64,000 bases of DNA from JABMMZ01 sp044341025 (GTDB lineage: Bacteria > Bacteroidota > Bacteroidia > NS11-12g > UBA955): positions 186,001-250,000 of the forward strand of contig JBIISM010000001.1 of NCBI GenBank assembly GCA_044341025.1. The letters are read 5' to 3'. Position numbers and translations under genes: made by a program. The notes under the pieces are model-generated. The model saw only the letters and a list, made by a program, of their open reading frames with translations. It made no database searches and was not told where the DNA came from. Positions 18,478 through 27,554 of this stretch are shown here, in pieces. Position 1 is the stretch's first letter; every line of letters starts with the position of its first letter.

Positions 18478-18987
18478 ATGAAAATCAAAAACTTTGTTAA
18501 AAATGCTTTTATTGTTTTTGGCCTTGTGCTTCTTGCCATTCAGTTTATTCATTCAGATAAAAACATCAGTGGATTTAAAGCCCAATCAATAGACAAGAAA
18601 TTTCCTGTAAATAAAGAGCTTGCAGCTGTTTTGAAAACAGCTTGCAATGATTGCCACAGCAATACGACCGAATACCTTTGGTATTCAAAAGTTCAACCCA
18701 TCGCTTGGTATTTGAGCAACCACGTTATTGACGGAAAAAAACATTTAAATTTCGATGAGTTTTTGAATTATCCCTTACACCGTCAATACCATAAATTAGA
18801 AGAAATTGACGATATGATTGTTGAGGATGAAATGCCTCTGACTTCTTACACCCTCATTCACACCAATGCAAAAATGACCGAGGCGCAAAAAGAAATGCTG
18901 ATTCAGTGGTCTAAAAACATGCGCGATTCAATGGAAAATTGGTATCCTGCAGACAGTTTGATTTCGCCTAAAAAAAGAAAAGTTTAA
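18478..18987 (+). CDS. Membrane-anchored haem-binding domain protein
   Basis: A 169-residue protein with one N-terminal membrane segment (residues about 8-24) and a c-type haem attachment motif CNDCH at residues 56-60. The following YLWYSKVQPIAWYLSNHV and HLNFDEF segments match the Haem_bd family (PF14376, from memory). A single covalent haem facing the periplasm is expected, with a role in electron transfer or redox sensing that is not defined. It stands alone between the TPR gene and a terminator. Confidence 0.82.
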   Translation: MKIKNFVKNAFIVFGLVLLAIQFIHSDKNISGFKAQSIDKKFPVNKELAAVLKTACNDCHSNTTEYLWYSKVQPIAWYLSNHVIDGKKHLNFDEFLNYPLHRQYHKLEEIDDMIVEDEMPLTSYTLIHTNAKMTEAQKEMLIQWSKNMRDSMENWYPADSLISPKKRKV

Positions 18988-19001
18988 AAAGTCCTTTCAA
19001 T

Positions 19002-19039
19002 AAAAAAAGGGTTCTACTTCATGGTAAAACCCTTTTTTT
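19002..19039. terminator. Bidirectional intrinsic terminator
   Basis: The 12-base arms AAAAAAAGGGTT and AACCCTTTTTTT pair perfectly around a 14-base loop, serving the haem-protein gene (plus) and kbl (minus). Confidence 0.9.
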
Positions 19040-19052
19040 TAATTGTTTAATA

Positions 19053-20249
19053 TTAAGAAATTACCCCAAGCTCTTTGCCTACTTTTGTAAAAGCACCAAT
19101 GGCTTTGTCTAGGTGATGCTTTTCGTGGGCAGCAGACAATTGTACCCTGATTCTGGCCTGGTCTTTAGGAACAACTGGATAGAAAAATCCGATAACGTAG
19201 ATGCCTTCATCCAATAATTTTTCGGCCATTTCTTGACTCAATTTTGCATCGTAAAGCATAATTGGCACAATAGCACTTTCACCGTCTTTAAAATCAAAAC
19301 CAGCAGCTCGAACCCCATCCTTAAAGTATTTTACATTGCTTTCTAATTTGTCGCGCAATTCAGTTGATTCACTTAAAATATTGAATACCTCAATACTTGC
19401 TGCGACAATGGCAGGGGCCAATGAATTTGAAAACAAATAGGGTCTAGAGCGTTGACGAAGCATTTCAATCACTTCTTTTTTACCCGTCGTGTAGCCACCC
19501 ATTGCACCACCTAAAGCTTTTCCAAGTGTACCAGTAACGATATCAATTTTGCCATGTACACCGCAATATTCTGGAGTACCTCTGCCAGTTTTACCTATAA
19601 AACCTGCCGCATGGCATTCGTCTATCATTACCAATGCATTGTATTGGTCGGCTAAAGCAACAATTTTATCGAGTTGCGCGACATAACCGTCCATACTAAA
19701 AACACCATCTGTTACAATGATTTTGTTTCTATGTCCCTTAGCATTTGCAGCCACTAGCTGGGTTTCTAAGTCGGCCATATCGTTGTTGTTGTATCGGTAT
19801 CGAGCGGCTTTACACAAACGCACACCATCAATAATCGATGCATGGTTTAAAGAGTCAGAAATTATGGCATCTTGCTCATTGAATAATGGTTCGAATACAC
19901 CACCGTTTGCATCAAAAGCAGCAGCGTATAAAATGGTATCTTCAGTGCCGTAGAACTCTGATATTCTTGCTTCTAAGTTCTTGTGAATGTCTTGGGTTCC
20001 ACAGATAAAACGGACACTGCTCATGCCGAAACCGTGGGTATCTAGTGACTTTTTGGCAGACTCAATTATACGCGGATGGCTGGATAAGCCAAGGTAGTTG
20101 TTTGAGCAAAAATTGATAACCTCTTTGCCGTCGTTAAGCTTAATGTCTGCGCCCTGTGGAGATACAATGATGCGTTCTTTTTTGTACAAACCAGCTTCGT
20201 GGATTTGTTTCAATTCATCCTTTAGTTGTTGTTCTAAATTGCCGTACAT
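19053..20249 (-). CDS. kbl: Glycine C-acetyltransferase (2-amino-3-ketobutyrate CoA ligase)
   Basis: A PLP enzyme of the alpha-oxoamine synthase family that interconverts 2-amino-3-ketobutyrate plus CoA with glycine plus acetyl-CoA in threonine breakdown. The 398 residues contain SLNHASIIDGVRL, DECHAAGF and the PLP-lysine motif GTLGKALGGAMGG. The frame is open further upstream to 20429, but that part is low-complexity and overlaps the ftsH promoter. The start at 20249 (MYGNLEQQLKDEL) matches family N-termini. No tdh gene is adjacent. Serine palmitoyltransferase is a related alternative, but the sequence fits Kbl better. Confidence 0.92.
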   Translation of the reverse strand: MYGNLEQQLKDELKQIHEAGLYKKERIIVSPQGADIKLNDGKEVINFCSNNYLGLSSHPRIIESAKKSLDTHGFGMSSVRFICGTQDIHKNLEARISEFYGTEDTILYAAAFDANGGVFEPLFNEQDAIISDSLNHASIIDGVRLCKAARYRYNNNDMADLETQLVAANAKGHRNKIIVTDGVFSMDGYVAQLDKIVALADQYNALVMIDECHAAGFIGKTGRGTPEYCGVHGKIDIVTGTLGKALGGAMGGYTTGKKEVIEMLRQRSRPYLFSNSLAPAIVAASIEVFNILSESTELRDKLESNVKYFKDGVRAAGFDFKDGESAIVPIMLYDAKLSQEMAEKLLDEGIYVIGFFYPVVPKDQARIRVQLSAAHEKHHLDKAIGAFTKVGKELGVIS

Positions 20250-20268
20250 TTTTATGGAATATTTTTTG

Positions 20269-20276
20269 CAAAAATA
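20269..20276 (-). promoter_or_regulatory. -7 promoter element for kbl
   Basis: On the minus strand this reads TATTTTTG, 19 bases before the kbl ATG. It supports the start at 20249. Confidence 0.4.
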
Positions 20277-20320
20277 CATGAGTTGCCTATAAAACATTAA
20301 AAATAGTTTAAACATTTTAT

Positions 20321-20328
20321 TAAATTTG
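20321..20328 (+). promoter_or_regulatory. -7 promoter element for ftsH
   Basis: TAAATTTG fits TAnnTTTG, 37 bases before the ftsH ATG. Confidence 0.45.
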
Positions 20329-20365
20329 CAGGGAACCAAAACAAAGACCACTTTTTCAAACATTA

Positions 20366-22498
20366 ATGGACAATCAAAACAACAACAAAAAGAACGAAAA
20401 TCCTTTCGGCGAAAAAAAGCCAAACGCACCTAAATTTAATATGTATTGGATTTGGGGGATTTTACTTCTTGGATTTATAATCATCAGTTTCTTTCCAAGT
20501 AATCCTGGCAAAAAAACCAATTGGAATGAGCTAAGCGAAATGATTATAAGCAATGATGTTGAGCGTTTAGAAATCATCAACGACCGTGTTGTAAAAGTAT
20601 TTCTCAAAAAGGAATCCTTAGAAAACGAAAAGTACAAAGATGTTCGCAGCCAAGGCGATGGCATGTTTGGTCAAAAAACACCTCAATACTATTTTGAAGT
20701 CAATAAAGAAGCCTTTAATAAAGATTATGAAAATTTAGTTATTGCCCATCCGGAGGCGAAAGCTATTGTGCGCGATTGGCAATATGAGAATGATTCATCG
20801 GGTACAATTTTGTATTGGATAATCATGATTGGGATATTTGTATTCATTTGGAGTTTTATGATGCGACGCATGGGTGGTGGTGGTGGTGGTGCAGGTGGCC
20901 CAGGTCAGCTTTTTAATATCGGCAGAAGCAAAGCCACTTTGTTTGATAAAAACATCAAAGTAAATATTACCTTTAAAGATGTTGCGGGCTTGGATGAGGC
21001 CAAAGTAGAAATTATGGAAATTGTAGATTTCCTCAAAAATCCTAAGAAATACACCAAACTGGGTGGTAAAATACCAAAAGGGGCCTTGCTAATTGGTTCT
21101 CCAGGAACGGGTAAAACCTTATTAGCAAAAGCCGTTGCTGGCGAAGCCAATGTGCCTTTCTTCTCGCTGTCAGGTTCTGATTTTGTTGAAATGTTTGTGG
21201 GTGTTGGTGCTTCTAGGGTGCGCGACCTTTTTAGACAAGCAAAAGAAAAAGCGCCTTGTATCATTTTTATTGATGAGATAGACGCCATTGGACGTGCAAG
21301 GGGTAAAAACCTAATGAGTGGCTCTAACGATGAACGTGAAAACACACTTAACCAATTGTTAACCGAAATGGATGGCTTTGGTACCGACAGCGGTGTTATT
21401 ATTTTAGCAGCTACCAACCGACCAGATATTCTTGACTCTGCCTTATTGAGGCCAGGACGTTTTGATAGACAGATTTCAATTGATAAGCCAGATTTAGTAG
21501 GTAGAGAGCAAATATTCAAAGTTCATTTGCAAGGCAAAGAGCTTTCTAGTGAAATTGATCCTAAAAAATTATCAGCTCAAACTCCAGGTTTTGCTGGTGC
21601 TGAAATAGCAAACGTTTGTAACGAAGCTGCATTAATTGCAGCAAGAAACAACAAGGATAAAATTGATATGCAAGATTTTCAAGATGCGATTGACCGTGTT
21701 ATAGGGGGTCTTGAAAAGAAAAATAAATTAATCTCTCCTGAGGAGAAAAATATTGTGGCCTACCACGAAGCTGGTCATGCTGTTGCTGGTTGGTTCTTAG
21801 AATTTGCAGATCCTTTGGTAAAGGTATCCATTATCCCTAGAGGTGTTGCAGCACTTGGATACGCGCAATACTTGCCAAAAGAACAATACATTTACCGCAC
21901 TGAACAGTTGTTGGATGAAATGTGTATGACTCTGGGTGGAAGAGCCGCCGAGGATTTAATCTTTGGTAAAATAAGTACTGGTGCTCAAAATGACCTTGAA
22001 CGTGTTACACGCATGGCATATGCTATGGTAACTATTTACGGTATGAATGCTAAGATTGGTCATGTAAGTTTCAACGATTCAACCGGAGAATACGCTTACA
22101 GCAAACCGTACAGTGAAAAAACAGCTGAGCTGATTGACGAAGAGGTTCGTTTAATTATTCAAAAAGCATACGATAGAACCAAAGCGATGTTGAGCGACAA
22201 ACGCAAAGAATTGGAGAACTTAGCGCTTGAGTTGCTTAGAAAAGAAATTTTGTTCCAATACGATCTTGAAAATTTAATTGGCAAGCGTCCGTTTGACCAT
22301 AAAACAAATTACGAGAATTATATGGAAAGCGATTCAAGTGTTGAAGAGAAAGCAATTGAAACACCAGCAATTGTTGAGAGTCTTCCAGTTGATGCCACTG
22401 CGCAAGAATACACATTGCAAGATGCTACAGAACAAGATGCCATTGAAGACAAGACAAGTGCTCCTGAATCAACTACAGAGGATCCAAAATCAGAGTAG
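20366..22498 (+). CDS. ftsH: ATP-dependent zinc metalloprotease FtsH
   Basis: A membrane-bound AAA+ protease that degrades misfolded and regulatory membrane and cytoplasmic proteins. Two membrane segments lie near residues 27-45 and 147-165, followed by a Gly-rich linker. Walker A GSPGTGKT starts at residue 244, Walker B is IIFIDEIDAI, and the second region of homology is NRPDILDSALLRPGRFDR. The zinc site HEAGH is at residues 467-471. The 710-residue length is normal for Bacteroidota. The tail from about 650 is acidic and repetitive in Glu, Asp and Thr. Its stop overlaps the next gene's GTG by 1 base. Confidence 0.97.
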   Translation: MDNQNNNKKNENPFGEKKPNAPKFNMYWIWGILLLGFIIISFFPSNPGKKTNWNELSEMIISNDVERLEIINDRVVKVFLKKESLENEKYKDVRSQGDGMFGQKTPQYYFEVNKEAFNKDYENLVIAHPEAKAIVRDWQYENDSSGTILYWIIMIGIFVFIWSFMMRRMGGGGGGAGGPGQLFNIGRSKATLFDKNIKVNITFKDVAGLDEAKVEIMEIVDFLKNPKKYTKLGGKIPKGALLIGSPGTGKTLLAKAVAGEANVPFFSLSGSDFVEMFVGVGASRVRDLFRQAKEKAPCIIFIDEIDAIGRARGKNLMSGSNDERENTLNQLLTEMDGFGTDSGVIILAATNRPDILDSALLRPGRFDRQISIDKPDLVGREQIFKVHLQGKELSSEIDPKKLSAQTPGFAGAEIANVCNEAALIAARNNKDKIDMQDFQDAIDRVIGGLEKKNKLISPEEKNIVAYHEAGHAVAGWFLEFADPLVKVSIIPRGVAALGYAQYLPKEQYIYRTEQLLDEMCMTLGGRAAEDLIFGKISTGAQNDLERVTRMAYAMVTIYGMNAKIGHVSFNDSTGEYAYSKPYSEKTAELIDEEVRLIIQKAYDRTKAMLSDKRKELENLALELLRKEILFQYDLENLIGKRPFDHKTNYENYMESDSSVEEKAIETPAIVESLPVDATAQEYTLQDATEQDAIEDKTSAPESTTEDPKSE

Positions 22499-22770
22499 TG
22501 GTAAGTCTTAAACAACTAATCTTCCTTGGTTTTTTGTTTCTAACTCTAGAGACTTTTGCCAATGACTCAACTGTTTGCAAAGGTAAATATACCAATGATT
22601 CGTTAAAAGACGGCGTATGGGTTTGCCAGAAGGGCAATATCATACTAAAGAAAGAGCGCTATAAAAATGGTGTTTTATGCTCCTATATTTTTTTCAATGA
22701 AAAGGGTCAAATGGTAGAAACTAAAAACAAAAAAGGGAAGATTAAGAAATATAAGCCTTGCGGATGTTAA
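22498..22770 (+). CDS. Small secreted protein with a MORN-like repeat
   Basis: A 90-residue protein with a signal peptide (MVSLKQLIFLGFLFLTLETF, then AND), starting at a GTG that shares one base with the ftsH stop. The mature part has one or two short units of the YwqK/MORN_2 type (ERYKNGVLCSYIFFNEKGQM) and ends in a basic stretch with a CGC motif. Translation may be coupled to ftsH. Function is unknown; similar repeats occur in the larger protein at 23410. Confidence 0.65.
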   Translation: MVSLKQLIFLGFLFLTLETFANDSTVCKGKYTNDSLKDGVWVCQKGNIILKKERYKNGVLCSYIFFNEKGQMVETKNKKGKIKKYKPCGC

Positions 22771-22789
22771 TACCTTTAATATCTGCTTG

Positions 22790-22797
22790 TAATTTTG
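22790..22797 (+). promoter_or_regulatory. -7 promoter element for the TlpA-like gene
   Basis: TAATTTTG fits TAnnTTTG, 25 bases before the ATG at 22823. Confidence 0.4.
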
Positions 22798-22822
22798 GCA
22801 CAATGATTGTTTATTTGTAGTT

Positions 22823-23332
22823 ATGCGTTCAGTAGTATTAACTTTAATTATGTTCTTTGCGGTGACTTTGGTTCAAGCCAACGACAGCACCAAGCAAAAA
22901 CAACAATTGCCTTCTGTGGTGGTGAAGAAAATGGATGGTTCATCTGTGAACATCCAAGACTATGGTAAAACAGGTAAAATCATGGTTATTTCCTTTTGGG
23001 CCACTTGGTGTACGCCATGCATTAAAGAGTTGAACAACATAGATGAAATTTACCAAGATTGGCAAAAGAAATACGGACTTGAATTGGTGGCCGTATCTAT
23101 GGACGATGCAAGAACTTCAAGTAAAGTTCAACCAGTAGCCAATTCATTGGGATGGTCTTATTTGATTTTATTGGACGAGAATAAAGACTTGGCAAGAGCA
23201 ATGAATGTTAACAACCCGCCTCAAACCATTTTAATAGATCAAAGTGGCAATATCGTTTATGTCCACAATGGCTATACTGAAGGCAGTGAAATTGAATTGG
23301 AAGAGCAAATCAAAAAGCTCATCAAACCCTAA
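22823..23332 (+). CDS. TlpA-like periplasmic thioredoxin
   Basis: A 169-residue exported protein with a signal peptide (residues 1-19, cut near VQA-ND) and one thioredoxin fold of the TlpA/ResA/AhpC-TSA type. The active site is FWATWCTPCIKEL, the insert strand VAVSMDD is present, and the cis-Pro segment is NPPQTILIDQSG. It is expected to reduce disulfides in the periplasm, for example in cytochrome c maturation or repair of exported proteins. The nearby MsrBA and haem proteins fit but do not prove a link. A terminator follows. Confidence 0.9.
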   Translation: MRSVVLTLIMFFAVTLVQANDSTKQKQQLPSVVVKKMDGSSVNIQDYGKTGKIMVISFWATWCTPCIKELNNIDEIYQDWQKKYGLELVAVSMDDARTSSKVQPVANSLGWSYLILLDENKDLARAMNVNNPPQTILIDQSGNIVYVHNGYTEGSEIELEEQIKKLIKP

Positions 23333-23350
23333 ATTTTCTCTGAATAATTT

Positions 23351-23380
23351 TTAAGACACTGTTTGTGTCTTAAGTTTATT
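23351..23380 (+). terminator. Intrinsic terminator after the TlpA-like gene
   Basis: A perfect 9-bp stem TTAAGACAC / GTGTCTTAA around a TGTTT loop, followed by a T-rich stretch, 18 bases past the stop. Confidence 0.8.
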
Positions 23381-23397
23381 TTCTATTTGCAATCCTT

Positions 23398-23405
23398 TAA
23401 ATTTG
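23398..23405 (+). promoter_or_regulatory. -7 promoter element for the YwqK-like gene
   Basis: TAAATTTG fits TAnnTTTG and ends 4 bases before the ATG at 23410. Confidence 0.5.
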
Positions 23406-23409
23406 TGGA

Positions 23410-24564
23410 ATGCTAAAGAAATGTCTTTTTGTTGTCTCCCTTTTTCTAATTGTTGGATTAAGTTCCGCTCAGAATACTGGAAGCAAACCTCTTGCTCAAA
23501 CGTATCAGAGGAAAGTTAATACCCAAGAACTTCAAAATAACAATGAAGTTTATTGCTATAATGGCAAACCTTACACAGGCATTAGCATTGATTTGTTTGA
23601 AAACAAAACCAAACAGCAAGAAATTAACTGGAAAGATGGCTTACTACACGGTTTGAAAACCGAATACTTCCCAGGTGGCCGTGTTATTAGAACCACCATG
23701 GATTTTTATCAAGGCAAGCGCAACGGTTATTTTGTGTATTACCACGAAAACACCAAAGTTAAATTAGAAGGCAAGTACTTATTTGATCAATTGGACAGCA
23801 CCATTAATTGTTATTATGAAACAGGCAATCTTAAATACGTGCACAACTACAACAATGGTGTTCGTGTAGGTGAATCTTTGTCCTATTTTAAAAATGGAAA
23901 TCTTGAGCAAAAAACCAATTTGAAAAATGAAAAGCCTCATGGTCTTATGCAAACGTTTTATGAAGCAGGTAATATCAGGCAAGTGGCAAATTACAATGAA
24001 GGAGTGAGCGAAGGTCAATTTATCCGTTACCACCTTACCGGTTTAATGGCTGAAGAATCGTATTATAAAAATGGCTACTTAGATAGTGTTTCAAGGTATT
24101 GGGACAATGTTTTTGGTACCATGCTTAAAGAAGAATACTACAAGCTTGGAAAAAAAGATGGCACTTGGATTACCTTTAATGAAGGCGGCGACACTTTAAC
24201 GGTTTACAACTATAAAAACGACTTTTTAAATGGCCATTTCAAGAAGTATTATTCTGGTGTGGTTGAGCAGGGAGATAAAATGAATGGTAAAAATGAAAAG
24301 TTCGACCGATCCAAGTCAAGTAAAGTTTATGTGCGTGTATTAGATGAATATGGCACCTATGTGGATGGTAAACTTGACGGCGAGTTTAAAACTGGTTTAT
24401 ACAACCGAGAGGCCCACGCAGAAGGAACCTATTCAATGGGAATTATGGTAGGAGAGTGGAAGTACTTTAATGAAGACGATAAATTGGTGCTTCATGAGAA
24501 ATACAATGAAGCTGGTGAGCTCATTTACCAAAAGCCAAAACTGCAACGCAGCAAAAAAGACTAA
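23410..24564 (+). CDS. Secreted MORN-repeat (YwqK-family) protein
   Basis: A 384-residue exported protein (signal peptide ending near GLSSAQ) made of at least eight short beta-hairpin units of the type NWKDGLLHGLKTEYFPGG, as in the YwqK/MORN_2 family. These are annotated as antitoxins by distant similarity to B. subtilis YwqK. The signal peptide and the lack of a toxin neighbour argue against an antitoxin role here. A surface or periplasmic scaffold is more plausible but unproven. Its stop TAA directly abuts the convergent msrAB stop. Confidence 0.8.
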   Translation: MLKKCLFVVSLFLIVGLSSAQNTGSKPLAQTYQRKVNTQELQNNNEVYCYNGKPYTGISIDLFENKTKQQEINWKDGLLHGLKTEYFPGGRVIRTTMDFYQGKRNGYFVYYHENTKVKLEGKYLFDQLDSTINCYYETGNLKYVHNYNNGVRVGESLSYFKNGNLEQKTNLKNEKPHGLMQTFYEAGNIRQVANYNEGVSEGQFIRYHLTGLMAEESYYKNGYLDSVSRYWDNVFGTMLKEEYYKLGKKDGTWITFNEGGDTLTVYNYKNDFLNGHFKKYYSGVVEQGDKMNGKNEKFDRSKSSKVYVRVLDEYGTYVDGKLDGEFKTGLYNREAHAEGTYSMGIMVGEWKYFNEDDKLVLHEKYNEAGELIYQKPKLQRSKKD

Positions 24565-25605
24565 TTATTTTAAACGGTCTTTAAATACCTTTTCAAACTT
24601 TTCCATTTTTGGCTGTATCACCATTTGACAATACGCATTGTCTTTGTTGTTGGCGTAATAGTCTTGGTGGCTTATATCTGCTTTGTAGAATGTTGTAAAT
24701 GCTTCTACTGCTGTAACGATCGGATTTGAATAGACTTTGGCTAATTGCAGATCTGAGATTATAGAGGTCGCTATTTGTTTTTGCTCTTCATTTCTATAAA
24801 ATATAACCGAACGGTATTGCGTGCCCTCATCGGCTCCCTGTCTATTCAAAGTGGTAGGGTCGTGCACCGTGAAATATGCCTTTAGCAATTCATCCATACC
24901 AATGATGCTTGGGTTGTAAATTATTTGCACCACTTCAACGTGGCCTGTGTTTCCAGTGCAAACTTGCGCATAGCTTGGGTTGGCATTTTTGCCTCCAGAG
25001 AAACCAGATTCTACCTTACTTACGCCCTTTAATTGTTCAAATACAGCTTCAATACACCAAAAGCATCCACCACCCAAAGTTAAGGTATCACTGGTTTTAA
25101 GTGGCTTGCTTTCTTTTTCAAAGGATAATGACAAAGAGTTTACACAATATCTTTTTCCAGTGCTTGTTGGTCCGTCGTCAAACAAATGACCTAAGTGACC
25201 ACCGCAACGGGCGCATAGTATCTCTACGCGTTGCATACCCATAGAATGGTCAACTTGGGTTTTGATTTTGCCTCCGTTTATTTCCTGGTCAAAACTCGGC
25301 CAACCGCAATGCGATTCAAATTTACTACTAGAGCCAAACAACTCATTGCCACAAGCGGCACAAGTATAGGTACCTGAATCTTCATGCAACAACCATTTTC
25401 CAGTATATGGCTTTTCTGTTCCTTTCTCTCTCAAAACATAATATTGTTCATCGCTTAGTTTTTGTTTCCAAAAAGAATCTGATTTTTGCATCCAGGTATT
25501 TTCAATTCCTGAGCTGACCTGAGGTTTAGGTTTTTGAGCACATGACATAAAAGCAAGGCTAAAAAACAAAATGCTGAATGGAAAAATAATTTTTAAAGTA
25601 TGCAT
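24565..25605 (-). CDS. msrAB: Bifunctional peptide-methionine (R)/(S)-S-oxide reductase lipoprotein
   Basis: It repairs both epimers of oxidised methionine in exported proteins. I start at ATG 25605 because it gives a lipoprotein signal (SLAFMSC); the frame opens 16 codons earlier without a good signal. The MsrB domain comes first, with zinc CxxC pairs (CAACG, CARCG), HCGWPSF and catalytic RYCVNS. The MsrA domain follows, with GGGCFWCIEAVFEQ. This B-A order is less common than the A-B order of Neisseria-type fusions. A periplasmic reductant such as the TlpA-like protein nearby may regenerate it. Confidence 0.93.
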   Translation of the reverse strand: MHTLKIIFPFSILFFSLAFMSCAQKPKPQVSSGIENTWMQKSDSFWKQKLSDEQYYVLREKGTEKPYTGKWLLHEDSGTYTCAACGNELFGSSSKFESHCGWPSFDQEINGGKIKTQVDHSMGMQRVEILCARCGGHLGHLFDDGPTSTGKRYCVNSLSLSFEKESKPLKTSDTLTLGGGCFWCIEAVFEQLKGVSKVESGFSGGKNANPSYAQVCTGNTGHVEVVQIIYNPSIIGMDELLKAYFTVHDPTTLNRQGADEGTQYRSVIFYRNEEQKQIATSIISDLQLAKVYSNPIVTAVEAFTTFYKADISHQDYYANNKDNAYCQMVIQPKMEKFEKVFKDRLK

Positions 25606-25982
25606 GGTGATGTAAGTATTAAAGCAATTAATAATATGTTTTGTTTGTGCCATCGACGAATAAAACTTCGATTAATTAAATAAAGAAATTCGAAAATGGT
25701 GCCAAACGGGGAGGACAAAGAACGAAATAGCTGAAAGGGGCTGATTAACGGATAAAGGGAAAGACTGATAAATTGATCCCTGTAGCAGAGACTTCGCTTT
25801 GCTGCGTCACGCTACGGGATTGATAAATTGAGGAAATGATAAACTGGTAAATTGATATTTAACGGAAACTTCAAGCATTATCGAAAGCCATACTTAGCCC
25901 TCTTGCTGTTGTTGTTTTTTGTAAACAAAAAAAGAGTGCCAATTACTCAGTACTCTTTTTGAATATTTTAATTGATTTGGGT
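25606..25982. repeat. Non-coding region with a hairpin inside GATAAATTG-type repeats
   Basis: This stretch of about 380 bases holds no plausible gene. At 25776-25820 the arms ATCCCTGTAGC and GCTACGGGAT face each other across 24 bases and can pair with one bulge. The hairpin is bracketed by exact direct repeats TGATAAATTGA at 25766-25776 and 25821-25831. Related units follow (TGATAAACTG, GGTAAATTGAT). The layout resembles a REP-like or small non-autonomous mobile element, but no transposase is seen. The rng terminator lies at its far end. Confidence 0.6.
25929..25960 (-). terminator. Intrinsic terminator after rng
   Basis: The arms AAAAAGAGT and ACTCTTTTT pair across a 14-base loop with A/T runs outside, 23 bases past the rng stop on the minus strand. 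Confidence 0.75.
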
Positions 25983-27530
25983 CTAGCTTAATTCATCGCC
26001 AGCTTCGTTGTAAATAGCGAAGTTGGTTAAATGGTAATTGCTGTCTTCAACAATTTTCACCCATTTTTTAAATTTCCAAAACCATTGAAAACGTACACTT
26101 TTTATTCCGCCTTTGGTTAAGTAGGCTTTGATAATTGGATTAACTTTAAGTCTAAGGTTGCTGATGTTTTGGGTATCCCACAAGTAACTTAGTTTTTCGA
26201 GTATATTGTCACCCAAAAGCATACTAGAAACCACAGTGCCTGTGCCATTGCAGCTCGGGCAAAGTTCAGAGGTGTTGATGTTGATTTCAGGACGAACACG
26301 TTCGCGTGTAATTTGGACCAATCCAAATTTGCTCATTGGCAAAATATTGTGCTTGGAGCGGTCGGTTTTCATCGCCAAGGTTAACGCATCGAAAAGTTCT
26401 TTGCGGTGGTTGGGATTCTTTAAATCAATGAAATCAATAACAATAATGCCTCCCAAATCACGCAAACGCAATTGACGGGCAATTTCTTTACAGGCATCTG
26501 TATTGATGCGCAAAGCATTTTCTTGTTGATTTTCTGTGGAGCTGATTTTTCGTCCGCTGTTGACATCTACCACATGCATAGCTTCGGTATGCTCGATTAT
26601 GAGGTAAGCCCCATTGCTAAACATTACGTTTTTGCCAAAAGAAGCTTTGATCTGTTTGTCAATCCCGAAGTGTTGAAAAATTGGAACCTTGCTGCTGTAA
26701 ATGCGTATAATTGATTCTTTGCCTGGGGCAATGTTCCCAATATATTCTTTTAGCTTGGCAGCGTAATCAGCATCATTAACGTGAATGTTTATAAAATTAT
26801 CGTTCAGAAGATCTCTTAACAAAGATTCAGTTCTTGAAATTTCTCCCAATACCTTAAAAGGCGGTTTGGCATTCCTAGAAGTCTTAATCAGGGTATCCCA
26901 TTGAGCGATAAGATTGTTTAAATCCATTTCAATTTCTTCAATACCCGCTTCTTCAGCGATGGTGCGTATGATGACACCAAAGTTTTTTGGCTTTAGTTTG
27001 TCAATCATTTGTTTCAAGCGCTTCTTGTGGGTAGCGTCTGAAATCTTTTTTGAAATGGAGGTGTTTTTACCAAAGGGAACCAACACGCAAAAACGTCCTG
27101 CAAAGGATAGGTCACAAGTTATCCTAGGGCCTTTGTTTCCGATAGGTTCTTTGAATATCTGTACCAAGATTTCGTCACCTTTTTTAATTAATTCGGTGAT
27201 TTTTCCGGTTTTGACTATTTCTTCATCTTTCTCGAATTCATCGAGGTTGGTGTTTTTGAGCCCACCTTGGGTAACAATTTTGGTTAGTTTGAGTACAGAC
27301 TTAAAGTTTATGCCTAAGTCTGTGTAGTGTAAGAACGCATCTTTCTCATGACCTACGTCAAGGAAAGCAGCGTTTAAATTAGGCATGATTTTTTTAACCT
27401 TAGCCAAATAAACATCACCGATCTGAAAAGAAGAGACCGAATCCTCCTTGTGGAGTTCTGTGAGTTGTTTGTTGTATAGTAAGGCTAGATCGATGCCATT
27501 GGAGTTGCGGTCAATGACAAGCTCATTCAC
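25983..27530 (-). CDS. rng: Ribonuclease G/E
   Basis: A 515-residue endoribonuclease of the RNase E/G family, for rRNA maturation and mRNA decay. An S1 RNA-binding domain lies at about residues 37-125 (GDVYLAKVKKIMPNLNAAFLD). The catalytic Mg-binding Asp residues are in VVDVNSGR and IVIDFIDLKN, and the zinc-link motif is CPSCNGTG. It lacks the long C-terminal scaffold of enterobacterial RNase E, so RNase G-type is the better name. It is last in a minus-strand run HU - TPR - 29-aa protein - rng with short gaps. Confidence 0.94.
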   Translation of the reverse strand: MNELVIDRNSNGIDLALLYNKQLTELHKEDSVSSFQIGDVYLAKVKKIMPNLNAAFLDVGHEKDAFLHYTDLGINFKSVLKLTKIVTQGGLKNTNLDEFEKDEEIVKTGKITELIKKGDEILVQIFKEPIGNKGPRITCDLSFAGRFCVLVPFGKNTSISKKISDATHKKRLKQMIDKLKPKNFGVIIRTIAEEAGIEEIEMDLNNLIAQWDTLIKTSRNAKPPFKVLGEISRTESLLRDLLNDNFINIHVNDADYAAKLKEYIGNIAPGKESIIRIYSSKVPIFQHFGIDKQIKASFGKNVMFSNGAYLIIEHTEAMHVVDVNSGRKISSTENQQENALRINTDACKEIARQLRLRDLGGIIVIDFIDLKNPNHRKELFDALTLAMKTDRSKHNILPMSKFGLVQITRERVRPEININTSELCPSCNGTGTVVSSMLLGDNILEKLSYLWDTQNISNLRLKVNPIIKAYLTKGGIKSVRFQWFWKFKKWVKIVEDSNYHLTNFAIYNEAGDELS

Positions 27531-27554
27531 AATCTAAAGAAAAATTAAAAAAAA

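Noticed and set aside
20250..20429. 60-codon N-terminal extension of kbl
   Set aside because: Cys/Phe-rich and unlike any Kbl; overlaps the ftsH promoter and start. MYGNLEQQ at 20249 matches family N-termini.
23410..24564. Toxin-antitoxin system based on the YwqK label
   Set aside because: Protein is exported and no toxin gene is adjacent; only the repeat type is shared.
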